A DNA stretch of 64,000 bases from Gibbula magus (GCA_936450465.1 OW388293.1:25879860-25943859), one strand, 5' to 3'; counted from the stretch's first letter, positions 13,201-21,497 are shown. The notes: generated by a model not told the origin, from the letters alone. Numbers and translations are program-made.

Positions 13201-16200
13201 CGCTTTCAAGAATATTTCACTTTTATCATGGATACTAGTATTAAGGCAGGGAGAAAGCCTGCAACGCCATGGTGGCTATGCATTGCGCTGAAACCTGCAA
13301 GCATCGGCTCTAACTAGAGCCCCATACGCCAAAGAGTCTGTACATATAAAAGTCAGCTCTCTTGAGTCACTGGTTCTGGAGAGGAAGTAAGAAAATAGGG
13401 CCATGGGCTCTGTTGCTCATCAGGGATTATATTGTTTGATGATTGTTCTCAATATAATGCACAACCCCTAGCCTTGAAATTGTCAGTGCATATCAAAAAC
13501 ATGACTATACACTAATTTTTAGCTCATCAGGCCTGAAAGGCCCGATGAGCTTATGGCATGGCATGGTGTCTGGCGTCCGTCCATCCGTAAACTTTTCGCT
13601 TTTTTGACTTCTTCTCCAGAACCAATGACTCCACAGAGCTGAAATTTTATGTGCAGACTCCTTGGCCAATGGGGATTCTAAATTGTAGATTTCGTGACCC
13701 CGTGACCCCAAATGGGGTCACCGGGTCACATCCACAAAAACCTATTTTCATCTTCTTCTCCAGTTCCAAAAGGTCTAGAGAGCTGAAAAGTTGTGTGCAG
13801 ACTCCTTGGCCAATGGGGATTCTAAATTGTAGATTAAGTGACCCCGTAACCCCAAAGTGGGTCACCGGGGTCACATCCTTAAAAACCTTTTTTCATCTTC
13901 TTCTCCAGCTGAGAAGCTGAAAAGTTGTGTGCAGACTCCTTGGCAAATGGGGATTTTAAATTGTAGATTATGTGACCCATGACCCCAAATGGGGTCACAG
14001 TGGTTATGATCTAAGAACCTATCTTTTGCTTGTAAACAATAACTTAAATAACTTAAATATTCAACTTTAGATAGTAAATCAATGAAACCCTGATGAGCTA
14101 GAGAGCCCATGGCTCTATTTTTATATTTTATAAAATGTATTGTCCATGTATCACAATTCCATATTGATGATAAGATTGAAATTAAAAAAGTATTTAAATT
14201 AAAAAAAATTGGAGAGAAACAATACAAATCCCTTCTCAAGTGAGTATACTGTAGGGCTGGGACGGGTAGATATTTCCTACCCGGGTACCCGACCATCTGT
14301 TACCCTACCCTACCCGGATACCCGTTTTGTCGATCTCCAACATCTAATTGTAAGATTTTGTACTACTGTATTCAACTGGTTGGCTGGAATATGAGGCTAG
14401 AAGCCTAGCATAGAGACCCATGGCTATTTCAATCAAATTTATTATGTATGACAATAGATCATTTTAATATTATGTTAGAATCTTCAAATACATTGTAATC
14501 TTGAATTGAAAGAATAGCAAATTAAACTGTCTTATGATTAGTCACATGATAAAAACGGGTCCGGGTAATGTGATGGGTACCCGGTAACCCGGGTCCTACT
14601 CAGTACCAACCCGTCCCGGGTATCCGGGTTACCCGTCCCAGCCCTAGTATACTGAATTAATGAATCCTACTTATGAGTAGAAAAATCATTCACAAAAACC
14701 TGACCAAAACCCAATGAACATTTATCATAGACCTTAGACTAAAATTCAGTCTATGGAATTTTTTTAATTATTGTATCTTCATCCTTATGATTACATATTT
14801 TTCAATACTACCAGTTTGTGTATTCAGTTTATCTAGACTTGCTGAATAAAGATCTAGACTGTATTAAAGGCTCTTATTTTTACACAGTCATGGAGCACGA
14901 TTACATAGCAGAACTGATGAGCTAAAAATACAGCCATGGGCTCTGTAACTCATCAGGATATGTATTGATTGCAAATAAATTGTTCTCAGCTTGTTCTAGA
15001 GCTTTTCATACTGGAAAATAAGAATAGGATTTTATATTTAGAATATCCATTGTCTAAGGAATGTGTACACAACATTTCAGCTCTCTAGACAATGTGGAAC
15101 TGGGGTCACGAAATCTACAATTTAGAATCTCCATAGGCCAAGAAGTCTGCACATAACATTTCAGCTCTCTGGAGTAATTGGTTCTGGAGAAGAAGTCCAT
15201 TAATGCAGTATTGAATTTAGTGCTTAACATAAGTGAAAAATAAGGGTAATATGACTAGATTGGATTGAAAGTTGGAGCAGGGGACATCACAGTGCATCAC
15301 ATGCACATATTTCTAGTTATTTTTAAGATTGAAAACTCATAGTATGAATACTCCACAGTGATCAAGGAGTTTTACAAGCTCACAGGGCTACCAATTCTCA
15401 ACTTGTGTTAGCCCAAGGTTACACTATTAGTCTCAGACCAAAGGACTAGTGTCAAATTTATTTCTGAATGTGAAAGAGTGAATCATTATTATGATTTAAT
15501 AAATGTCTCTTAAAGGTTTATGTTGGTAATTATAAATTTTAATACTAAATGCAACTTCCAAACGCAAGGAATAACTCTTGCCAGTCTGCATTACTGGCTG
15601 ATTTATCCCTTGCGGTATTTCCCTCGCTTTGTTGTGTCAAAATAGTGAGTCGCTGCACCAGAAATGCATAGCGGGCCTGGATTTCTAAACACAGATTTCT
15701 TAAGGAAATACTGCAAGGCCTAAATCAGCCAGTAATGGAGACTGGCAAGAGTTATGCCTACATTGCCTAGCATTGGGAAGTTGTACAAAATGATGCAATG
15801 GGGCTAGTGTTTTTTTTATTTTGGGTTAGTGAAAATAAAAACCACAGGCCCAACATAACTGCTATACAGTATTGCCTCTAATAAGAACCCAGGCGCTTTT
15901 TTTTCCAGCACTCCTTGACCTCCCCCCCCCCCCCCCCCCCCGGCGCTTATTAGAGACCCGGCGCTTATTTCTTTAATGGAAGATAGAAGTTTACTAAGGA
16001 AGCATTAATCTAATGGTTTAGACCCGGCGCTTATTTGCTCAACTACCATTGACCCCCCAGCGCTTATTAGAGGCCCCGCGCTTATTGGAGACCCAGCACT
16101 TATTAGAGGAAATATGGAATATTTCAAATTATCAGTAAAATTTATCACCTGTTTACTCCAGTTTTTGGGTTTCTACATACCTAATAATAATTACTGAAAA

Positions 16201-17900
16201 ATAAATACCGGTACTTACAGAATGATGGGTTTGTTCCAGATATCTAATTCTTTTCTCATTCTGCATGTACACACTAGTTTTGAAAAGCAGTTGGAATTTT
16301 CTGCTTTCATAGACTCATCTGCAGTAGTCAGCTTCACACTGAAATAAAAACAATCAGCATGCAATTATTAATGTATAAAATCTTTAAAGCAAAGAAGTGT
16401 AATTGAATTTGACTATTATTTAATTTGACATTCAATCACTATTTAAAATCTTCCTGCTTTTTCCATTGGTACTACACATATTTCTCATATTTTAATCAAT
16501 CAACAAAATTATGGTTCAGAACTGTTTATTATTAATAATTTGGTATTTGTCATTGACAAAATATAACACAAACAGAAGTAATTATGTTTGACACAAAGGG
16601 CCTAGGAAGAGGGAATTGTGTATGAATTAAATTAATTAAAAACAAACATTCAAGGTACCATTAATCCTTGAATAATCACCTGCCTTGAATAATTGCTGAG
16701 TCTAAGCCCTTTTTTAAATAAATAATCGCCTGCCTTCAATAATAATCAGGTTACAGTTAGCATTTGTAAATAAACTAATGGCTATTTCCTTTTCAAAAAT
16801 AATTCCAGCATAAGCATAACAGGAAAATTAACATGGACATGGACATTTCAATCATTTTATGTGTTCATTTATATATTTTTTTCTCTCACTCCATTCTATT
16901 CATCCTTGGTGTACAGTCTATTCAGTAGCAGAAATTATTTGTTCATCACATTTTGTAAAAATTTATTTATATATAGTTGCCAGTGGACAACTATAAGCAA
17001 TATGTAAACCTAACTGAATTACATTCAAGTTGATGAATTCTAAAAAAGGTAACATAATAACGATAGTACACTTTACTATCATATGAAATAGGGTAGATGA
17101 TCTATTTTTGTTGTTGAAGTAGGCCAAATGACAAGTAATGAAATCATGAAAATAGTTTAAATTACATTACAGGAATTTACTGCATTCCAAATATGAAACA
17201 GTGATTTTATTCACGGTCATAATACAAGAGGATTAAACAAATCTACAAGATTATTTTTTTCTTTCAATTAACAGACTGACTGGCAAACAGAATATTGACC
17301 AAACAAATTCTTATTCCGGAAGTGAGAGACTCCGAGAGCTGAGAGTGAAAATTGGGACCTGAAACTAACAATTACTATAGATTCAAACGTCTACAAGGCG
17401 TAAATTAGGCCTAGATTTATTTGTAGGCCTACTTGCGCAAACCAAAACTTAGTTGCGATCTGGTCTGAAGAATATTTATTACCGGAGAAAAAGTAAACAC
17501 TGCCAGCCGCATGAGGCGACGTTGTTCAGTTCAATGGAATTTGGGACAGAAGAAATTATATTTGAAACTATTTACCTTTACGTGTTCCTACAAACCTTAG
17601 GCTTGACGTGCACATTTCAAAACCTAAATATATTTGATTATCCACAAGTTATGATAAAATAATAAAGTGTGAAAGCGTCCCACTCACCTCTCGACAGCTG
17701 CTCGACTCCAGTCGCGTATCTCGACAGTACTGGTGCTCCGACACTGTGACAGTTGACATGCGTCGAGGTTTGGGAGAAAATGACCGTCCTTCAAGTTGGT
17801 CCTACGGCAACGTGGAAATATTCGTGTCTTTGATGGTTGCTCGCTGTAGATCTTTTATTAATATGACTGTCGATTGTCTGAAGGCTCCGTCGGATTGTCG
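821..17900 (-). CDS. CDK5RAP1: CDK5RAP1, mitochondrial tRNA methylthiotransferase (gene span, 12 coding exons seen, 3' end off window)
   Basis: Known role of the family: a radical-SAM enzyme that adds a methylthio group to i6A37 of mitochondrial tRNAs, giving ms2i6A. Spliced minus-strand exons: 16338-16219, 10137-9953, 9733-9630, 9270-9129, 7326-7198, 6777-6696, 6137-6017, 4126-3893, 3299-3146, 2209-2079, 1506-1357, 961-821, plus a probable 5' exon at 17688-~17900. All phases join cleanly to about 564 codons; human is about 590-600. The order is an N-terminal MTTase domain with three cluster cysteines (TYGCQMN, MTCAIRE, LGCMAERL), the radical-SAM CxxxCxxC (CDNMCSYC), GQNVNSY, the (beta/alpha) barrel, then a TRAM domain. 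The last ~25 residues are not found and probably lie beyond base 1. Introns are packed with transposable elements. The start codon is uncertain: ATG at 16310-16308 is the best candidate. Confidence 0.95.
1357..1506 (-). CDS. CDK5RAP1: CDK5RAP1 exon, start of TRAM region
   Basis: A 50-codon exon: [20 protein letters not shown] through HQLVLVEG. It matches KTRAYHRLKDDVPEEVKLRR and LVLVEG of vertebrate CDK5RAP1. Acceptor is CAG (TTGTCAG) and donor GTGAGC, phase 0. It is short enough to be missed by ORF-length filters. Confidence 0.95.
2079..2209 (-). CDS. CDK5RAP1: CDK5RAP1 exon, [13 protein letters not shown] block
   Basis: Encodes [20 protein letters not shown] through [11 protein letters not shown]. 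The family has [17 protein letters not shown] and FAYSMRQKTRA at this place. The split Gly joins IPG in the upstream exon with correct phase. Confidence 0.97.
2631..3109 (+). mobile_element. TTAA-flanked miniature element, copy 1
   Basis: 479 bp with inverted ends TTAAAGGTACATCCATTGTG and its complement (slightly diverged), and TTAA at both ends. It lies in a CDK5RAP1 intron and ends 36 bp before the 3146-3299 exon. The TTAA target is characteristic of piggyBac-like transposition; there is no coding capacity. Confidence 0.75.
3146..3299 (-). CDS. CDK5RAP1: CDK5RAP1 exon, HLPAQSG block
   Basis: Encodes [20 protein letters not shown] then [25 protein letters not shown] and MRRGY are conserved in the radical-SAM methylthiotransferase family. 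Acceptor ATGCAG and donor GTGAGC. Confidence 0.97.
3893..4126 (-). CDS. CDK5RAP1: CDK5RAP1 exon, radical-SAM barrel
   Basis: A 78-codon exon with [31 protein letters not shown] and [16 protein letters not shown]. These are hallmark MTTase barrel blocks (GQNVNSY and [11 protein letters not shown]). It is phase 0 at both ends. Confidence 0.97.
4680..5995. mobile_element. CATGGTTC-ended DNA element in CDK5RAP1 intron
   Basis: Short inverted ends CATGGTTC...GAACCATG enclose repeated blocks of AAATTCCAGTACTTTTC(A/C)AGGAC at both margins (4705-4760 and 5850-5980). No transposase reading frame is seen. The right end is 21 bp from the splice donor of the 6017-6137 exon. Confidence 0.45.
6017..6137 (-). 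CDS. CDK5RAP1: CDK5RAP1 exon, radical-SAM cluster motif
   Basis: Encodes [20 protein letters not shown] and then [28 protein letters not shown] is the CxxxCxxC motif that binds the SAM-cleaving 4Fe-4S cluster, so the catalytic core is intact. Acceptor TTTCAG and donor GTGCGT. A mobile element ends at about 5995, 20 bp into the downstream intron. Confidence 0.98.
6696..6777 (-). CDS. CDK5RAP1: CDK5RAP1 exon, [12 protein letters not shown] segment
   Basis: An 82-nt exon encoding [17 protein letters not shown] and on to KTAFV, matching the family's NVLLSLDETYADVMPV...SAFV. Acceptor TTTCAG. The donor GTAGGT leaves a phase that restores Val before SIMRGCDN. Confidence 0.93.
7198..7326 (-). CDS. 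CDK5RAP1: CDK5RAP1 exon, third cluster cysteine
   Basis: Begins with the split Gly and then [18 protein letters not shown] and [12 protein letters not shown]. The Cys of GCMAERL completes the three-Cys auxiliary-cluster set. The [10 protein letters not shown] block is highly conserved in CDK5RAP1. Acceptor CTGCAG and donor GTGAGG. Confidence 0.96.
7919..9122 (+). mobile_element. Helentron-like mini-element with about 144-bp tandem monomers, copy A
   Basis: The left end has hairpin GAGCCATGGGCTC followed by TAGCTCATCAG. Then come about six monomers of about 145 bp (TTTGGGGTCATGGGGTCAC ... CTCTAGACCTTTTGGAACTGG). The right end has hairpin CATCGGGCC-TTTCA-GGCCTGATG followed by AGCTAA. TAGCTCATCAGG appears near both ends as subterminal inverted repeats. 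A 3' hairpin followed by CTRR is a Helitron trait; bivalve CvE/pearl-type elements have a similar layout. No Rep/helicase is present, so it is non-autonomous. Confidence 0.7.
9129..9270 (-). CDS. CDK5RAP1: CDK5RAP1 exon, MTTase N-domain with second cluster cysteine
   Basis: Encodes [20 protein letters not shown] through PLKIGIL. The Cys of MTCAIRE is the second auxiliary-cluster ligand; the human protein has VTCSIRE here. The donor GTAAAG lies only a few bases from the end of the repeat element at 7919-9122. Confidence 0.95.
9630..9733 (-). CDS. CDK5RAP1: CDK5RAP1 exon, MTTase N-domain with first cluster cysteine
   Basis: Encodes [19 protein letters not shown] and on to KLNE, the start of the UPF0004/MTTase N-terminal domain. 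The Cys of TYGCQMN is the first ligand of the auxiliary 4Fe-4S cluster. Acceptor TTGCAG and donor GTGAGA. Confidence 0.95.
9953..10137 (-). CDS. CDK5RAP1: CDK5RAP1 exon, linker before MTTase domain
   Basis: A 185-nt exon ending DYSGNDRK, which splices to VYFETYGC in the next exon. This matches the family's RQRKVYLETYGC region. Acceptor TTTGCAG; donor GTAGAA. A hAT-like miniature element sits 59 bp upstream of the acceptor (10196-10376). Confidence 0.85.
10196..10376 (+). mobile_element. hAT-like miniature element with 8-bp target duplication
   Basis: Inverted ends CAGGGGCGGATCCA and CAGTGGCGGATCCA, flanked by the direct repeat CTGGTGAC at 10188-10195 and 10377-10384. An 8-bp duplication fits hAT superfamily insertion. 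A run of 36 G (10257-10292) splits its middle. Confidence 0.85.
10541..10760 (+). mobile_element. TTAA-type element end (AGGTGCACTCCGGCATA family), left
   Basis: Starts TTAAAGGTGCACTCCGGCAT. The same end occurs inverted at 18183. About 200 bp in, both ends share ACTCGCGTGTA next to an ETS-like CTTCCGG. No second end is visible nearby. Confidence 0.55.
11184..11420. mobile_element. Tc1/mariner-like miniature element
   Basis: Inverted ends CCGTAAATCCTTGAATAATC and GATTATTCAAGGATTTACGG are flanked by TA on both sides (11182-11183, 11421-11422), as in TA-targeting elements. There is no reading frame. A related fragment is at 16654-16760. 11,421-12,790 holds nothing else I can name. Confidence 0.7.
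12791..13015. mobile_element. Foldback miniature element (CAACTTCCCAATGCAAGG family), copy 1
   Basis: A palindromic element of about 225 bp. Its arms hold AACTTCCCAATGCAAGGCAT, CTTGCCAGTC and ATTACTGGCTGATTTA, with the same blocks inverted at the right end. Outside lies GGTATAC on both sides. Confidence 0.75.
13305..13425 (-). mobile_element. Fragment of the Helentron-like element
   Basis: One degenerate monomer (CAAAGAGTCTGTACATA...CAGCTCTCTTGAG...GGTTCTGGAG) ends in GGGCCATGGGCTCTG and GCTCATCAGGG, the left-end hairpin of copy A. Confidence 0.55.
13515..14122 (-). mobile_element. Helentron-like mini-element, copy B
   Basis: An inverted copy of the 7919-9122 element with fewer monomers. 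It starts TTTTTAGCTCATCAGGCC and ends GATGAGCTAGAGAGCCCATG. It has about three monomers, and the subterminal repeats are conserved. Confidence 0.7.
14252..14646. mobile_element. hAT-like miniature element (AGGGCTGGGACGGGTA ends)
   Basis: 395 bp with inverted ends TAGGGCTGGGACGGGTA and TACCCGTCCCAGCCCTA, flanked by a perfect 8-bp duplication GTATACTG (14244-14251, 14647-14654). Its ends are rich in ACCCGGGTAC motifs and the interior is AT-rich. No reading frame. Confidence 0.88.
14911..15200 (+). mobile_element. Helentron-like mini-element, truncated copy C
   Basis: A right-end relic (CTGATGAGCTAAAAA) is followed at once by a left end (GCCATGGGCTCTGTAACTCA) and about one and a half decayed monomers. 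It suggests head-to-tail insertion of two copies, with the rest lost. Confidence 0.6.
15552..15783. mobile_element. Foldback miniature element, copy 2
   Basis: Same family as 12791-13015: CAACTTCCAAACGCAAGG at the left and CATTGGGAAGTTG at the right, with internal ATTACTGGCTGATTTA and AAATCAGCCAGTAATG arms. Confidence 0.75.
15873..16112. mobile_element. Miniature element with GGCGCTTATT blocks
   Basis: Ends CCTCTAATAAG and CTTATTAGAGG are inverted. Between them GACCCGGCGCTTATT-type blocks recur about five times, with a poly-C run near 15927. No coding capacity. Confidence 0.6.
16219..16338 (-). CDS. CDK5RAP1: CDK5RAP1 exon, N-terminal region
   Basis: Open for all 120 nt in the frame that joins the next exon, with acceptor TTTCAG and donor GTAAGT. 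The first in-frame ATG is at 16310-16308 (MKAENSNCF...). The peptide is basic and Cys/Lys-rich and has no recognisable domain, as expected for the poorly conserved targeting region. Identified by phase and open reading frame rather than by homology, so less certain than the downstream exons. Confidence 0.65.
16340..17680. other. AT-rich intron with repeat scraps only
   Basis: First intron of CDK5RAP1. A decayed copy of the CCTTGAATAATCGCC family is at 16654-16760. Nothing else is supported; the short plus-strand reading frame near 17453 has no recognisable content. Confidence 0.5.
17688..17900 (-). other. CDK5RAP1: Probable 5' exon of CDK5RAP1 (noncoding or leader)
   Basis: A strong donor CGAGAG/GTGAGTG lies at 17687-17681. 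The segment is GC- and CpG-rich compared with its surroundings. An ATG at 17759-17757 gives 24 codons ([10 protein letters not shown]...), but that frame does not join the 16338 exon: it would hit a stop within eight codons. The joinable frame has no ATG and meets a stop upstream. So this is best read as 5' UTR with a short upstream ORF. The upper boundary (transcription start) is a guess. Confidence 0.5.
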
Positions 17901-17959
17901 TCGGTGCTTTCGCTACACGTTTGTTTACTGCACTGTGAGGAGTTGGTGGTGGAAGTGGT

Positions 17960-18183
17960 GTACACGCGAGTCAATCATTTCCGGTTTAGCCGCCATATTT
18001 ATGGAAACGTTTCCATAATTAAGATGACAGATTTTAGCGGTGATTTTCTCGAAAACCCCTCGACAAATTTTTGCCATTTTTCGTGGAAGTGTCTGAATAG
18101 TAGAAATGAACAAATCCATGTTAAATAATTGCAGGAAAACCTTCTAGTTTAAAAGTGGAAAATATGCCGGAGTGCACCTTTAA
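17960..18183 (-). mobile_element. TTAA-type element end (AGGTGCACTCCGGCATA family), right
   Basis: Ends TATGCCGGAGTGCACCTTTAA at 18183. It is the inverted partner of the end at 10541. It contains the ETS/YY1-like sites of the CDK5RAP1 side of the promoter region. Confidence 0.55.
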
Positions 18184-18460
18184 AACATGAACTATCTAAA
18201 ACGAAAAAAATTATCCTGAACACATACGTCGTTACCTAAATCAAGGGCTAAAATATAAGTCCTTTCCTAGATTCAGGCGAAATAGTTCAGTTCCATGAAA
18301 ACAAGTATATTCGTCGATGCAAATGTCAGTATGGTCTCAGTGGTGATCCAAACATGTAAACATCCGTAGTTCGTTTTCAGTTTTTAATAATTCAACTCAC
18401 TTTTACAATTTTCCGTTATACGACTTCCGGTAACATGGCTGCGCCCATCTGATGCAACGT
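17970..18460. promoter_or_regulatory. Head-to-head CDK5RAP1/YRDC promoter region
   Basis: Lies between the CDK5RAP1 5' exon and the YRDC start codon. Two pairs of sites are seen. An ETS-like ATTTCCGG (17977-17984) lies next to a YY1-like GCCGCCATATTT (17989-18000, minus orientation). ETS-like ACTTCCGG (18423-18430) lies next to AACATGGCTGC (18432-18442, plus orientation). ETS plus YY1 pairs are typical of TATA-less housekeeping promoters, and here they face outward toward the two genes. Activity is inferred. Confidence 0.5.
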
Positions 18461-18577
18461 GAGGAAAGGTTGATATTTCACATAGCGTATGAATGTTGCA
18501 CATGTCAATAGTTATTTATGAGAAATGGTAAGCTAGTTTCGTATGTATCACTCCTGTGGTATTGTCAAAGAAGAACA

Positions 18578-18626
18578 ATGTCCTCAAGAATCGTCCCTCT
18601 CAATGTGGAGAAAACAAATCAACAAG
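18578..18626 (+). CDS. YRDC: YRDC exon 1
   Basis: ATG at 18578, donor GTACGT. Sixteen codons plus one base; the last codon is split as G/AT (Asp). The alternative ATG at 18543 reads a different frame and would stop soon after the splice. Confidence 0.8.
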
Positions 18627-21497
18627 GTACGTGAGATTGAAAACAAAAACAATCAATCAAAACACGCTGTCCTGACTGTAGCTATTTTGTAATGCCTCAT
18701 ATGAGCTATTTTGCCAAAGAGTTCTATCTTTCTCACACAAGTGCAACATGAGAAAAGTTTTCCTTTCTAGTACAGCTATGAAAATAACCTCTTTTTTCTC
18801 CATTTTTCATTAATCATAAATATGATGATATGTCTGAGTGTGTTTACAAAAGGATGGATTAATTAAGGAATCATTTTAGTTGAATTTAAATGACTCAAAG
18901 CGAAAGTTCTATTGCCGATCTATCGGCAGCATCAGCCATCTTGGTTTCTAGGCTTTTCGTGAAATGAAAACACACTATATTAACCCAATTTTAAATTTGT
19001 GTAATAATAAAACATATACACTGATAGAATATTCACATCTTAACACATAACGTACCATAAACTAATAAACAATATGCTATTAGGCCGTAGCAAAATTTCC
19101 CCAACTCGCAGCGCCGATGAATTGCTTCAATTTTCATTGTTTTTATTTTTAAACAAATGTGCACTTGTCTTTATCAAGTTGTGAAATATAAAGTCATCAA
19201 AGTATTAACTTCATTAATATATTTCATTTTTACTATGTTTTAATCATGTATTAACAGCATAAATGTAAACTAGAATACCCTCTGGAATTTCGTTTCCACA
19301 AAAAATACCCCGATAGAACCCTCCTTTTAATTATTACATCTAATGATTTTTTTTGTAGATTTGGTTGAGAAGGTTGCTATGGGAGCTAAAAGTCTAATGG
19401 CTGGTAATGTCATCGCAGTTCCGACAGATACAGTGTATGGAGTAGCAGGACTAGCTCAGAACAGCAACGCTGTCAGCGAGATCTACAACATCAAACAGAG
19501 AAACTACCTAAACCCTATTGCTATCAGCGTTGGGGATATTCCAGATGTGTACAGGTAACAGTATGTTTGGTTTATCATTTTGAGGGGGTGGACCTGTCTC
19601 CCACAACTTGAAACCAAAACAATCAAAGTTCTCAAGGGGCAGCTGATTATGTGCACACCACTTTCTGGTATCCATAATGTTGGTCAAAAAACCTGAAGCT
19701 GAGTATAGACAGAGGTAAATTTGTCATCTACCTGTATTAATAATAATAAAGTAATCACTATATATACAAATATAAAGAGGATATTTTCTGTTTTCAGTGT
19801 GATATCACTTAATTATCTCTCATTGAGTGACAGGATAAAGCTGGTGTTTTCATGTTTGGTGCAGCCAAGAGTGAAAATATAGGGACGAGGTTACAAGGAG
19901 AGAGATAAGTCATATTACATGGAAAACACAAAATATTTAAAAAAGTGATATCAAACTACAGTTAAGCATATAATAAATTATATAGATGCAATTTCTCTTA
20001 CGGATAGCGCCAAAACGTGAACATTTTACGATAACTTTAAATCATATTATTAAGTCATTAACTGATAGGGATCCCTTCCTTGACCCAAAAATCAGTGTTA
20101 TAAGGAGTGAATGCTGTACGTCATGATATACCCTGCCGTCTCCATTTTTCGACGTTCTCCATTTTTCGACGATCGTTTTTATCGCAAGATTACGCGAGAG
20201 CACGAGCAGGGTCAGAGGTCACCGGAGTTGGAAACAGTTTTCATCAACAAAGGAATGTTTCAATTTATAACCCACCAAAAAAGTCAATATTTATCCCAGT
20301 GATAAATGATATGAATAAAGGGATGAAATATTTATTTTAACAAAGGGATGCTTTATTTCAATTCATGTTCTGCTTCATTATCTGTGTTTGTAGATGGAGC
20401 AAGGTTTCTGTCAGTGAAGACGTTCTTCGCGACCTTCTGCCTGGTCCTGTTACCGTAGTGATGACACGGAACAAGGAACTCAACCCTCAGTTGAATCCCA
20501 ACACTGATCTGGTCGGCATCAGAATTCCTGACAACGAATTTATCCGTGGGTTGTGTTTGAGTTGTAATGGACCAGTTGCTCTCACCAGTGCAAATTCAAG
20601 TGGATCTCAGAGTACTCTAGCAGTTCAGGTGAGTTTTAGAATTAAAGAAACATTTCTTGACAGTATTGTACATTTAAAGTTAATATGTAATAGTTTAGAA
20701 TGTTTCAGGAAGTAAAGTGCATCATCATCAGATTTTGTTCCTAACTTTATTTTATATGATGAAAGTTTCTGTTATAGAAATCATATCAAATTCTATTCTG
20801 ATTATAATGATATTTTTTTTTTATTCAAAAGGAATTTGAGAACTTGTGGCCAAAACTTGATGTGATATTTGATGGAGGTCGACTAAGCAACACTGAAGAG
20901 GCAAGACTTGGGTCGACAGTTGTTGACCTCTCTGTCAACAAGAAGTTCCGCATTATCAGGAAAGGGAGGTAAGTCTGCATTTATGCTCCCATCTTACAAC
21001 TTAAGATCCAAGGAATATACTTTAGGGTTGCTGTTAGGCCCAATAGATAGCACTGAGGCTGGTCAAAAAGAACTTAAAAAATCCCTGGGTGCAATAACAG
21101 TTCGCTCAGATCATTTGTTGAGAAACGCAAGCAGAAGATTACTCTAGGAGCTTCAGCCGTTTCCTCCTTATAATGGCCGCCGATTGCACTTGTCTAATCC
21201 AAATATCTATTTTTATCTTTCAACAGATTAAATTTTAAATCAACTCATTTATTTCCTATTCCAAATCATACTTCTAAATTGAAATTATTCTTTTCTCTAG
21301 GACATAAAATATAAGAGAATGAACTTATCATGCATGAACCTAATGAACTTTACATAACATCCTGTGTGTTTTCCAATCCATTTAAGAGGAACTTTAAAGT
21401 TAATTATCAATTTGTTTTTATTTTCAGTGCCTACGACTCAACTGTCAGTCTGTTGAAGAACAAATACAACTTTGAAGAAGTGCTTAAGATTTCATAG
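18578..21497 (+). CDS. YRDC: YRDC, threonylcarbamoyl-AMP synthase (complete, 5 exons)
   Basis: Known role: makes L-threonylcarbamoyl-AMP from threonine, bicarbonate and ATP, the first step of t6A37 in ANN-decoding tRNAs. KEOPS or OSGEPL1 completes the transfer. Exons 18578-18626, 19359-19554, 20394-20628, 20832-20968 and 21428-21497 join to 687 nt, or 228 residues plus stop; human is 279. Blocks seen: VIAVPTDTVYGVAGLA (the YrdC/Sua5 threonine-ATP pocket), NPIAISVGD, DLLPGPVTVVMTR, LVGIRIPD, GPVALTSANSSG, EFENLWPKLDVIFDGG, RLGSTVVDLS and RIIRKGSAYDSTV. The ATG was chosen because MSSRIVPLNVEKTNQQ is the only upstream frame that joins exon 2 without a stop. The N-terminus is short and lacks the long leader of mammalian YRDC. 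It lies head to head with CDK5RAP1. Confidence 0.96.
18627..19358. other. YRDC intron 1, no feature seen
   Basis: AT-rich intron sequence. I see no exon, clear repeat or RNA gene. Introns 2 (19555-20393), 3 (20629-20831) and 4 (20969-21427) likewise show nothing beyond normal splice sites. Confidence 0.6.
19359..19554 (+). CDS. YRDC: YRDC exon 2, PTDTVYG pocket
   Basis: Begins DLVEKVAMGAKSLMAGNVIA and includes VPTDTVYG, the conserved ligand-binding motif of the YrdC fold, then IKQRNYLNPIAISVGDIPDV. Acceptor TTTTTGTAG and donor GTAACA. Confidence 0.97.
20394..20628 (+). CDS. YRDC: YRDC exon 3, PGPVT and SANSSG motifs
   Basis: Encodes SEDVLRDLLPGPVTVVM, NTDLVGIRIPD and GPVALTSANSSGSQS. LLPGPVT and LTSAN are family signatures. 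Acceptor TTTGTAG and donor GTGAGT. Confidence 0.97.
20832..20968 (+). CDS. YRDC: YRDC exon 4, STVVDLS motif
   Basis: Encodes EFENLWPKLDVIFDGGRLSN and RLGSTVVDLSVNKKFRIIRK. The GSTVVD motif closes the YrdC active site in the family. Acceptor CAAAAG is weak in pyrimidines immediately before the AG, but a T-rich run lies just upstream. Donor GTAAGT. Confidence 0.95.
21428..21497 (+). CDS. YRDC: YRDC exon 5, C-terminus and stop
   Basis: Encodes the split Ser then AYDSTVSLLKNKYNFEEVLK and IS, then TAG at 21495-21497. It corresponds to the ALESTTAILQQKYG end of human YRDC. Acceptor TTTTCAG. No close AATAAA was seen downstream. Confidence 0.93.

Noticed and set aside
17688..17759. [10 protein letters not shown]... 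as the CDK5RAP1 N-terminus
   Set aside because: The frame does not join the 16338-16219 exon and would stop within eight codons.
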